From Anaerolineales bacterium (GTDB taxonomy: Bacteria; Chloroflexota; Anaerolineae; Anaerolineales; E44-bin32), in the NCBI GenBank assembly GCA_030608865.1, contig JAUWDI010000070.1, forward strand, positions 1 through 5,657: a stretch of 5,657 nucleotides of DNA, in the 5' to 3' direction. The notes beneath the pieces are model-generated. The model saw only the letters and a list, made by a program, of their open reading frames with translations. It did no database searches and had not been told where the DNA came from. Shown here in pieces: positions 1-5,105 of the stretch. The position numbers and the translations under genes were made by a program. Numbering within the stretch: the first letter of the stretch is position 1; every line of letters starts with the position of its first letter.

Positions 1-43
1 CCAGGATTTGCGCCAGAATAGATGTTTTCTGTGCCCCGCTCAT
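1..43 (-). CDS. 5' end of an unidentified gene coupled to the feo operon (partial)
   Basis: An ATG at 43-41 overlaps the TGA stop of the FeoB permease gene (42-40) in an ATGA arrangement, and the frame stays open for the 14 codons available before the window ends. The peptide reads MSGAQKTSILAQIL. Only this amino end is visible, so no domain can be assigned. The same ATGA junction is used between the two feoB genes just upstream, which supports a real coupled gene rather than chance. By position, a small FeoC-like winged-helix protein or another Feo accessory protein is the obvious candidate, and the short helix-prone start would fit, but this is a guess from context. With so few codons, a chance open frame cannot be excluded. 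Confidence 0.5.
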   Translation of the reverse strand, partial: MSGAQKTSILAQIL

Positions 44-1740
44 GTCAAACCCAACAAACGCCCCAGTTGAAAGACAAGCGTCGCCACGAGCCAGGCCATC
101 CCGGTCTGGCTTACCGCGGAGAAAAGAGCCCACCGCCCGCCGAATTCGGCGCGGATCGCCCCCAGTGTGGCCACGCAGGGCGTGTAAAGCGAGACGAATA
201 CGATGAACGCCAGGGCGGAAAGAGGCGTGAACGAGTTTTGTAAAGAGTAACTGAGTGCCGTACCTCCTTCTTCTCTCTCTTCTTCGCCTCCGAACAGCTG
301 GACTCCGGGAGTGAGGGCATCTAATAGCCGCGCTCCAGCGCGAATAGTAGCCTCAATAAAACCCTTTCCAATATCTACCAGGTCCTGAAACAAATCGATC
401 TCACTTTCTGCTTCAGTCTCTACGTGCTCATCAAGATAGATCTGTGTCATCGTCGCGATCACAAGTTCTTTTGCAACCATTCCCGTCAAAAGCGATCCTG
501 AAGCCTCCCAGGTCCCAAAACCCGCTGGTTCCAGCACGGGTGCGACAAAACTGCTGACTTGCCCAAATACACTCTGCTCCAATCCGGGTGCTTTCGGTGG
601 AACGTTCAGAAGCAGCCACACAACCATGGATGCAGCCAGGATTAGTGTCCCTGCGTTGCGTAGAAATTCGCCCGTCCTTAGCGAGACATGGATCCACAAA
701 TTACTCAATCTTGGCAGGCGATAAGAGGGCAGTTCCATCAGGAAAGAAGTTTCTTCAGAAGATCGAAGCAGCGACCGCGAGTAGAAAAATCCCAACAAGA
801 CCGCCATAGTAATTCCTAACGCATATAAACCCCAAATGATCCAATCCGCGCTTCGACCAAAGAAAGCCATCCCAAACACAACATACACCGGTAGCCGCGC
901 GGAGCACGACATGAAGGGTACCAACAACGCAGTGAGCAAGCGGTCACGGCGGCTCTCAAGCGTCCGCGTGGCATAAATACCCGGGACCGCGCAACCAAAG
1001 CCAAGAATTAATGGCACGAAACTCTTTCCGTTTAAACCCAAGAATGAGAGGAAGCGATTCATCACAAACGCAACGCGCGCTAAATAGCCGCTATCCTCGA
1101 GTAAGCCGATAAAGAAAAACAGAACTACGAGACCAGGAATAAAAACCAACACACCGCCAACACCAGCGATCGCCCCATCCAAGATCAACCCGTGCAACCA
1201 GGCGGAGGCGCCAATTGAAGAAAGCAAGGCTCCTGCCCAGTTTGTAATCGGTCCTGAAACAACCGCGTCGATCCACTCCAAGTACGGCTCCGAGACGTTA
1301 ACGACCAGGCTGAAGACCAGGTACATCACTATCATAAATATCGGAATCCCCAGCCACGGATGTGTGACAACCCGGTCTACCCGCTCTGCGCGCGTGCGTG
1401 CGGGTTCCTTTGGGCGTGTGAGTGACTGTTCCACAATCCTACCCACACGCTCATAGCGCTTGTCAGCAATGGCAATATCCAGCCCTTCAGGGATCTGCTC
1501 CTCTAGCTGCTTCTGGATCGCATGAACCTGTGCCAGAACAACACGGGCATCTTCAGCGCCGAGAAAATACTCAAGAAGGTCTACCTCCCCTTCAAGCACT
1601 TTTACGGCGAGCCAACGCGGTTTAATTTGATTCGGGAGCACGAAGCGCTCTTCGATGAGCGCTCTCAGGGTCTCAATTTCAGGCTCGATCACAGAACCAT
1701 AATCGATCTGAAAAGCAGTTTTGGAGTCGGGGTTCGTCAT
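40..1740 (-). CDS. feoB: FeoB ferrous iron transporter, helical (GDI) plus permease part
   Basis: Inner-membrane permease half of the Fe(II) transporter FeoB, 566 residues, lacking the GTPase domain, which is encoded by the preceding gene. Residues about 13-110 match the cytoplasmic helical domain that normally follows the G domain (a YGSVIEPEIETL start, then PRWLAVKVLEG). Hydrophobic segments follow at roughly 129-148, 190-212, 265-292, 298-317, 361-379, 503-523 and 536-560, with others between. The Gate-type permease signatures are present: GFGCAVPGIYATRTLESRR at about 247-265, PFMSCSARLPVY at 275-286, AKELVIATMTQIY at 423-435 and SLYTPCVATLGAIR at 517-530, with Cys250, Cys279 and Cys522 at the conserved motif positions. 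An acidic loop lies between the last two permease blocks (437-450 and 486-491). The ATG start overlaps the upstream stop as ATGA. No clear Shine-Dalgarno site precedes it, so translation probably depends on coupling. Identification is very secure; the split form is the unusual part. Confidence 0.95.
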   Translation of the reverse strand: MTNPDSKTAFQIDYGSVIEPEIETLRALIEERFVLPNQIKPRWLAVKVLEGEVDLLEYFLGAEDARVVLAQVHAIQKQLEEQIPEGLDIAIADKRYERVGRIVEQSLTRPKEPARTRAERVDRVVTHPWLGIPIFMIVMYLVFSLVVNVSEPYLEWIDAVVSGPITNWAGALLSSIGASAWLHGLILDGAIAGVGGVLVFIPGLVVLFFFIGLLEDSGYLARVAFVMNRFLSFLGLNGKSFVPLILGFGCAVPGIYATRTLESRRDRLLTALLVPFMSCSARLPVYVVFGMAFFGRSADWIIWGLYALGITMAVLLGFFYSRSLLRSSEETSFLMELPSYRLPRLSNLWIHVSLRTGEFLRNAGTLILAASMVVWLLLNVPPKAPGLEQSVFGQVSSFVAPVLEPAGFGTWEASGSLLTGMVAKELVIATMTQIYLDEHVETEAESEIDLFQDLVDIGKGFIEATIRAGARLLDALTPGVQLFGGEEEREEGGTALSYSLQNSFTPLSALAFIVFVSLYTPCVATLGAIRAEFGGRWALFSAVSQTGMAWLVATLVFQLGRLLGLT

Positions 1741-2279
1741 ACAACCGGGTCCGGTGTTCGTTCTTTGGGTTGTTGTTTCGTATAAAGCAGTATCTCCTCT
1801 TTTAATTCTTCAATGCCTTTTCCTCGAGCGGCTACCATTCTGATCACCGGGATACCGCCTAATCCTTCTGACAAATCATCGCTGTCAATCTCGAAACCAA
1901 TTGTTTCCGCCATATCCGTCATATTTAAAGCTATGAGAACTGGAATCTGCAACTCAAGGATCTGTACTACAAGATATAAATTCCGCTCCAGGTTTGAGGC
2001 ATCTACCACGACCACAACGACGTCTGCCTGCCCTTCAAGCAGAAAGTCGCGCGCTACAATCTCCTCTTCGGAATACGCCGCCAGGCTGTACGTCCCCGGA
2101 AGGTCCACGACTTCTATCCACATGCCCGCGTGTTTATACCGACCGCTTTTGCGTTCGATCGTTTTGCCGGGCCAGTTCCCGGTATGCTGCCGCGAACCGG
2201 TGAGTCGATTAAATACCGTGGTTTTTCCGGCATTCGGATTCCCCGCCAAGGCAATCGTCAGCTCCGTATTACGTCTCAT
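1737..2279 (-). CDS. feoB: FeoB GTPase (G) domain as a stand-alone protein
   Basis: The 180-residue product is the cytoplasmic GTP-binding domain of FeoB, which powers or gates Fe(II) uptake through the permease encoded next. All five G motifs are visible: G1 GNPNAGKT at 13-20, G2 Thr40 in GNWPGKT, G3 DLPG at 59-62, G4 NMTD at 119-122 and G5 VAARG at 149-153. The protein ends shortly after the last G-domain helix (EELKEEILLY), before the helical domain, so it is a clean domain-boundary split. I chose ATG 2279 because it places G1 where FeoB proteins normally have it and it overlaps the feoA stop by 11 nt. An upstream TTG at 2420 or ATG at 2315 would add an Ala/Gly-rich or low-similarity extension inside feoA. 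A weak GGTAGAG precedes the chosen start. FeoB is normally a single chain of about 700-800 residues. Confidence 0.94.
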   Translation of the reverse strand: MRRNTELTIALAGNPNAGKTTVFNRLTGSRQHTGNWPGKTIERKSGRYKHAGMWIEVVDLPGTYSLAAYSEEEIVARDFLLEGQADVVVVVVDASNLERNLYLVVQILELQIPVLIALNMTDMAETIGFEIDSDDLSEGLGGIPVIRMVAARGKGIEELKEEILLYTKQQPKERTPDPVV

Positions 2280-2691
2280 CTTTGTCTCTACCGGATTGCT
2301 TCGGTTCAACGTCATCGATTGAATTTTTTCTCCACCTTCGCGATCGTCCACTTCTCCATCCGCGACCTCTGGGCCCGCCCCCACGCCCCCAGCGGCGCCA
2401 ACCCCTCCGCCAATTTGCAAACTCAGGCATCGGCTCCAGCGGGGTGACGAATAATTGATGAGCCACCCTGCGATCTACCGCCAACTGTGATCCGCGCACC
2501 CGCAGCAATAGCGGTTGGCCTGGGTCCGACTGAATTACCGTGATCTCGGTGCCCGGGTTGATTCCCAATTCTGCCAAGCGCCGAGACCGGCGACAATGGC
2601 GCCCAAATCCAACCATGCGCACGCGTCCACCCGACGGCACTTCGCTGAGGGGCCTATTGCTATATTTACGTTCAGTTTCTGTGCTCAACAC
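2269..2691 (-). CDS. feoA: FeoA family protein with Arg/Gly/Trp-rich C-terminal tail
   Basis: Small cytoplasmic SH3-like protein required for FeoB function. The FeoA core spans residues about 14-85: LSEVPSGGRVRMVGFGRHCRRS, then RLAELGINPGTEITVI, then LLLRVRGSQLAVDRRVAHQLFV, which are the family's usual strand, helix and strand blocks. FeoA is normally about 75-90 residues, whereas this product is 140. The extra part, residues 94-121, contains 12 Arg, 8 Gly and 5 Trp in 28 positions and ends in a charged stretch (KQSGRDKDET). The gene starts directly after the repressor stop (TGA then GTG). GGAG at 2698-2695 is only 3 nt from that GTG but 6 nt from the next in-frame codon, TTG at 2688, so the true start may be TTG, giving 139 residues. 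The gene overlaps feoB by 11 nt. The core call is secure; the tail could also reflect a frameshift, discussed separately. Confidence 0.88.
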   Translation of the reverse strand: MLSTETERKYSNRPLSEVPSGGRVRMVGFGRHCRRSRRLAELGINPGTEITVIQSDPGQPLLLRVRGSQLAVDRRVAHQLFVTPLEPMPEFANWRRGWRRWGRGGGPRGRGWRSGRSRRWRKNSIDDVEPKQSGRDKDET

Positions 2692-3378
2692 TCACTCCGT
2701 TTCGTTGCCGTGCACCAACTCAATAAGGATATGCTCTGCCACCTCTCGGCCCAGAACCTGCTGCTCTCCATCCATCAAGACCGAACGCGGTCCATCATAT
2801 GGAGCGATCTCCTCGATGCGAACGCGGCTGCCAGGTCGGACTGCACGAGCATCAAGATAATCCAGTATCTCGCCATCCTCCTCGCGGATGCATAGGACGA
2901 TTCCCTCCTGCCCTACGTCGAGATCAGAAAGCGGTGTCGTCTCCCTAACTTCTAGAAAACCCTGCACTGGCGGTATGGGATTACCGTGTGGGCAAAAAGA
3001 AGGGAAGCCAAGGTACTTATCCAGCGCATCCGTCAACGCATCCTCGCTAACATGCTCCAACTGGCAGGCGAAATCATGGACCTGTTTCCAGGGAAGCCCG
3101 AGGTGCTCCGTCAGAAAACATTCCCATAATCGGTGGCGCCGCAGGATGCCTTCCGCCCGGTTCCGTCCATCAGCCGTTAGACGCACCCCTTTATATGGTG
3201 TATGTTCTAGCAATCCGCGGTCCTGAAGCCTGTGTACCATCTCGCTCGCGGATACCGTCGAGATGCTGAGCTGCTCAGCGATATTTGTGACCGGAACGAG
3301 ATCTCCGTGACGAGAAATCTCGGCGATTGTCTTTAAATACATCTCTTCGCTCTCGGCAAATTTGTGCAACTCTTTCAT
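2692..3378 (-). CDS. DtxR/IdeR-family iron-dependent transcriptional repressor
   Basis: Metal-dependent DNA-binding repressor of 228 residues and first gene of the feo operon, so presumably autoregulatory. Residues about 10-70 form the winged helix-turn-helix (YLKTIAEI, then IAEQLSISTVSASEMVHRLQ, wing LLEHTPYKGVRLT). Residues 75-140 form the metal-binding dimerisation domain, with RRHRLWECFL, VHDFACQLEHV and FCPHGNPIP. The DtxR metal ligands can all be matched: Met13, His82, Glu86, His101, Cys105, Glu108 and His109. The Cys in the ACxxEH motif is typical of iron-type DtxR/IdeR; MntR proteins have an acidic residue there. Residues about 148-225 form the SH3-like FeoA-type C-terminal domain. 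The start at ATG 3378 is preceded by AGGGGA six bases upstream (3390-3385). A TTG at 3396 is in frame but lies upstream of that ribosome site. A DtxR-like box lies just upstream of the gene. No gene symbol is certain (ideR, sirR and dtxR are all used). Confidence 0.94.
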   Translation of the reverse strand: MKELHKFAESEEMYLKTIAEISRHGDLVPVTNIAEQLSISTVSASEMVHRLQDRGLLEHTPYKGVRLTADGRNRAEGILRRHRLWECFLTEHLGLPWKQVHDFACQLEHVSEDALTDALDKYLGFPSFCPHGNPIPPVQGFLEVRETTPLSDLDVGQEGIVLCIREEDGEILDYLDARAVRPGSRVRIEEIAPYDGPRSVLMDGEQQVLGREVAEHILIELVHGNETE

Positions 3379-3384
3379 GTGACT

Positions 3385-3390
3385 TCCCCT
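3385..3390 (-). promoter_or_regulatory. Ribosome binding site deciding the repressor start
   Basis: AGGGGA on the minus strand lies six bases before ATG 3378. It is the strongest Shine-Dalgarno match in the operon and argues against the in-frame TTG at 3396, which lies upstream of it. Confidence 0.75.
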
Positions 3391-3431
3391 GAACAATTAA
3401 CTGCGCATCCCTAAAACAGGGAATCTAACAG

Positions 3432-3445
3432 TTAGGATACCCTTA
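3432..3445 (-). promoter_or_regulatory. Candidate DtxR-type operator of the feo operon
   Basis: The plus strand reads TTAGGATACCCTTA, nine of ten arm positions of the TTAGG-N4-CCTAA core found inside the classical DtxR site TTAGGTTAGCCTAACCTAA. It touches the -10 element of the minus-strand promoter, where a bound repressor would block polymerase. It is also part of a longer imperfect palindrome, 3419-3442, built around CTAAC-A-GTTAG (3425-3435) with GGG and CCC at its ends and one bulged base. The adjacent DtxR-family gene makes this the natural autoregulatory site. Binding is inferred, and which of the two nested dyads matters is not clear. Confidence 0.6.
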
Positions 3446-3472
3446 TATTAACTCAAAAGGCCGCCCTGACAA
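3442..3472 (-). promoter_or_regulatory. Promoter of the dtxR-feoA-feoB operon
   Basis: On the minus strand, TTGTCA (3472-3467; five of six to the -35 consensus) is followed after 16 bases by TAATAT (3450-3445), or after 19 bases by TATAAG (3447-3442; five of six to the -10 consensus). Transcription would begin near 3435, giving a leader of roughly 55-60 bases before ATG 3378. The spacing is not ideal for either choice, which fits a regulated promoter. It is the only promoter-like sequence I found upstream of the operon. Confidence 0.5.
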
Positions 3473-3489
3473 TATGACGGGTGTCATAT
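3472..3489. promoter_or_regulatory. Perfect inverted repeat ATATGAC-N4-GTCATAT
   Basis: Two 7-base arms, ATATGAC and GTCATAT, flank GGGT. The 18-bp site abuts the -35 element of the feo operon promoter. The two-arms-plus-N4 layout resembles sites of Crp/FNR-family regulators, but the arm sequence does not match a site I can name. It may be a second, metal-independent input such as oxygen or redox. A small RNA hairpin is a less likely reading. Confidence 0.5.
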
Positions 3490-3575
3490 GCCAATAGCGA
3501 CGTCTATCACAGCAAAAATATCCTCGCAATCGCCCCTGGGGGATTTACTTAAAGCCTCTCGTTGAATGATGTTAT

Positions 3576-3601
3576 GCGGATGCGGATTCATCCATCTCCG
3601 C
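3576..3601. repeat. Imperfect 26-bp inverted repeat
   Basis: GCGGA (3576-3580) pairs with TCCGC (3597-3601), and inner GGAT (3584-3587) pairs with ATCC (3590-3593), with mismatches between. It lies between the M23 gene and the feo promoter. No T-run follows on the minus strand, so an intrinsic terminator for the M23 transcript is not supported. Role unknown. Confidence 0.3.
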
Positions 3602-3630
3602 TGCCCGCGCAAAAAGATCCAGACAGGGGT

Positions 3631-3652
3631 TAGGTTCTTCTTCTAAAACCTA
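3631..3652. repeat. Inverted repeat TAGGTT-N10-AACCTA over the M23 gene stop
   Basis: Six-base arms TAGGTT (3631-3636) and AACCTA (3647-3652) surround the end of the M23 gene; the right arm contains its TAG stop (3652-3650). On the minus strand it could form a weak hairpin, followed about 15 bases later by five T residues (3615-3611), which is too far for a standard terminator. The arms also resemble DtxR half-sites (TTAGGTT at 3630-3636), though spaced five bases too far apart. Confidence 0.3.
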
Positions 3653-4750
3653 GGGGCTTGGGGGATGGGTCAGGTCTACCGGGGTGGGAGTCGGCTCAAT
3701 TACGAAACCGGTTCTACCGTGGAAAGTCAGAAAATTAACCCTGCCAGGGAGGAGCAGGAATTGAGCCGTGAACGGCCGACCCACAAAATCAATTCTGACC
3801 TCATACGGGCCTGCGGGTAGGTCGCTGATCACAAAATTCTCGTCATAATAATCATCCGGGTGTACTGTGCCCTCGGCATAGGTCCATACGTCCCAGCGCT
3901 GGTCAGTCTCAAGAGATCGAATCTGGACCAACTGCTCACGAAGATCTCCACCAAACGAATTCTCTATTCGACCCGCCAGGACTCCCCACCCTTCTGGAGG
4001 AACCATCCACAACTCGGGATTGCGAGTGCTGAAGTAGCGATTCTCTCCCAGTCGAATTTCAAAATGAAGATGAGGACCTGTAGCGTGCCCTGTTTCACCT
4101 ACCGTGCCCAGCAAATCTCCCGTCCTCACTCGTTCCCCGCTCCAGACCGAGATCGACCCTAAGTGGGCATATACTGTGTAAAGTTGCTGCCCCTCATAAC
4201 CGAAGTCGTGACGGACCGCTATTGCAAGGCCGTACGGGTCCGTAGAGTCTTCAATCCCGCGGTACAGGCCATACCCGGCCCAGACCACCTCTCCGGGACC
4301 AGCCGCCAACACATGTGTGCCCCGCGCTGCCCCCATATCAACCCCTGTATGCATGCTTTCCGCACCAAATAATGTGCTGCCGTATCGGTATTGCGCGTTC
4401 GGCCAATTGACTTCCCCCGAAGGGATGGGCCGGCCAAAGAAAAAATGGTCCTGCGGTTGTACAGCCCAGGGGACAGGGTACGGCGGGGGACGCCATGTCA
4501 CTTCGGGTTCTGGAGCTGTCGTCGGGAATACCAGAGGCCGCGGTGCGGCGGGGATAGGGGCTTCCCGCCGGGCTCCTTCGGCGCTCTGTGGAGTTGCCTG
4601 TGGCTCAACTGCCAACGTCGCGGTTGGCGTAACGCTCGTCTCAGGGTTACCCATCTCTGCCGCCGATACATCAGGAGACATACAAGCGCCCAACAATAAC
4701 CCAATAAATAGGATGATGAAACCATCACGGTATGTCATTCTATGTTTCAT
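3650..4750 (-). CDS. Lipoprotein M23 (LytM-type) metallopeptidase with C-terminal beta-sandwich domain
   Basis: Predicted zinc endopeptidase of peptidoglycan, 366 residues, exported as a lipoprotein. The signal peptide is MKHRMTYRDG followed by a hydrophobic core and the lipobox LLGAC, with Cys23 as the lipidated residue. A Pro/Thr/Ala-rich linker covers about 30-95. The M23 domain, about 100-240, shows HTGVD (His134 and Asp138), YAHL (His196) and GPHLHFEIRL (His227 and His229), the complete set of zinc and catalytic residues, so it should be active rather than a degenerate LytM factor. Residues about 255-350 (GVLAGRIENS, NFVISDLPAGPYEVRI) resemble a carboxypeptidase regulatory-like beta-sandwich. 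The end is Pro-rich (TPTPV). I chose ATG 4750 because the GTG at 4810 lies inside the promoter -35 and would place an odd polar stretch before the signal peptide. AAGG (4765-4762) lies 11 bases upstream. The gene is transcribed divergently from the LysM gene. Confidence 0.94.
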   Translation of the reverse strand: MKHRMTYRDGFIILFIGLLLGACMSPDVSAAEMGNPETSVTPTATLAVEPQATPQSAEGARREAPIPAAPRPLVFPTTAPEPEVTWRPPPYPVPWAVQPQDHFFFGRPIPSGEVNWPNAQYRYGSTLFGAESMHTGVDMGAARGTHVLAAGPGEVVWAGYGLYRGIEDSTDPYGLAIAVRHDFGYEGQQLYTVYAHLGSISVWSGERVRTGDLLGTVGETGHATGPHLHFEIRLGENRYFSTRNPELWMVPPEGWGVLAGRIENSFGGDLREQLVQIRSLETDQRWDVWTYAEGTVHPDDYYDENFVISDLPAGPYEVRIDFVGRPFTAQFLLLPGRVNFLTFHGRTGFVIEPTPTPVDLTHPPSP

Positions 4751-4781
4751 TCGGATACTTACCTTGCTAACTTGGCTCCTA

Positions 4782-4810
4782 ATTAAACCCGCCACTACAT
4801 CTTGCGTCAC
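4782..4810 (-). promoter_or_regulatory. Promoter of the M23 peptidase gene
   Basis: On the minus strand, GTGACG (4810-4805; four of six to -35) and TTTAAT (4787-4782; five of six to -10) are separated by exactly 17 bases. Transcription would start near 4775, giving a leader of about 25 bases to ATG 4750. This supports the 4750 start over the GTG at 4810. Confidence 0.5.
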
Positions 4811-4890
4811 CTATGTGATTATCCCAATAGGAATCCTGGCATAGCGATCCCGGCTTGATTCTCGACGCTTAATACAGCCCGTCGTCATCA

Positions 4891-4923
4891 ATTCATGCGA
4901 GAATCATGCAAGAACAATGCCAC
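4891..4923. repeat. Three imperfect 11-nt tandem units
   Basis: The units are ATTCATGCGAG, AATCATGCAAG and AACAATGCCAC. The first two agree at nine of eleven positions, and the third keeps ATGC. A period of one helical turn is typical of direct-repeat boxes for OmpR/PhoB-type response regulators, so a regulatory role is possible. Three degenerate units could also be chance. Confidence 0.35.
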
Positions 4924-4947
4924 GTTCGGGAGCAGGTTTGAAAGTCT

Positions 4948-4959
4948 CTTGTGCACAAG
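4948..4959. promoter_or_regulatory. 12-bp perfect palindrome CTTGTGCACAAG
   Basis: An uninterrupted palindrome lying between the two divergent promoters, about 95 bases upstream of the plus-strand -35. It may be a binding site for a dimeric regulator; none can be named. Confidence 0.35.
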
Positions 4960-5053
4960 TTGGATCTATGTTTCATGAATTCGTGTACGGTGAAGCATGG
5001 AGGTTACTCTCCCTCAGCTCCCATGTGATGAAATCGGTTGTTTGCTCATCTTC

Positions 5054-5082
5054 TTGACCGTGATCTTCCGCGCTGATATGAT
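5054..5082 (+). promoter_or_regulatory. Promoter of the LysM lipoprotein gene
   Basis: TTGACC (5054-5059; five of six) and TATGAT (5077-5082; five of six) are separated by 17 bases, the best sigma70-type promoter in the window. Transcription would start near 5089, giving a leader of only about 16 bases that contains the GGAG ribosome site. Confidence 0.7.
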
Positions 5083-5086
5083 CACG
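5059..5086. promoter_or_regulatory. Inverted repeat CGTGATC-N14-GATCACG across the LysM promoter
   Basis: Perfect 7-base arms at 5059-5065 and 5080-5086, with centres 21 bases apart (two helical turns). One arm touches the -35 and the other covers half of the -10, the placement expected for a repressor operator. The regulator is unknown. Confidence 0.5.
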
Positions 5087-5090
5087 CGCC

Positions 5091-5094
5091 GGAG
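5091..5094 (+). promoter_or_regulatory. Ribosome binding site of the LysM lipoprotein gene
   Basis: GGAG lies 11 bases before ATG 5106. The next in-frame ATG (5112) would be 17 bases away, so 5106 is preferred. An in-frame TGA at 5079-5081 rules out longer forms. Confidence 0.55.
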
Positions 5095-5105
5095 ACCTTC
5101 AGAAA

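Larger units (their letters stand above)
4751..5105. other. Divergent intergenic region between the M23 and LysM genes
   Basis: This stretch of 355 bases has no convincing gene on either strand. It holds the two outward-facing promoters, an 11-nt-period repeat (4891-4923), the palindrome CTTGTGCACAAG (4948-4959), an imperfect dyad CATGGAG/CTCCCATG (4996-5024) and the inverted repeat around the LysM promoter (5059-5086). I see no tRNA, riboswitch or terminator in it. Confidence 0.7.

Noticed and set aside
1737..1740. feoB as a broken pseudogene
   Set aside because: The break falls at a domain boundary, both halves keep all key motifs, and the ATGA overlap matches the next junction downstream, so a functional split is more likely than decay.
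1813..2322. Plus-strand open frame of 169 codons
   Set aside because: Lies antisense to the FeoB GTPase gene, whose five G motifs are intact; the product is Ser/Thr/Arg-rich with no recognisable domain.
2515..2895. Plus-strand open frames over feoA and the repressor gene
   Set aside because: Shadows of two well-supported minus-strand genes.
3525..3546. CCCC-T-GGGG stem as an intrinsic terminator
   Set aside because: The stem is short with a very small loop, and the nearest T-run on the minus strand is about nine bases beyond it.
4751..4810. GTG at 4810 as the start of the M23 gene
   Set aside because: It falls within the likely -35 element and adds 20 residues ahead of a good lipoprotein signal peptide.
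4317..4844. Plus-strand open frame of 175 codons
   Set aside because: Antisense to the M23 lipoprotein N-terminus and linker; no family resemblance and no ribosome site seen.
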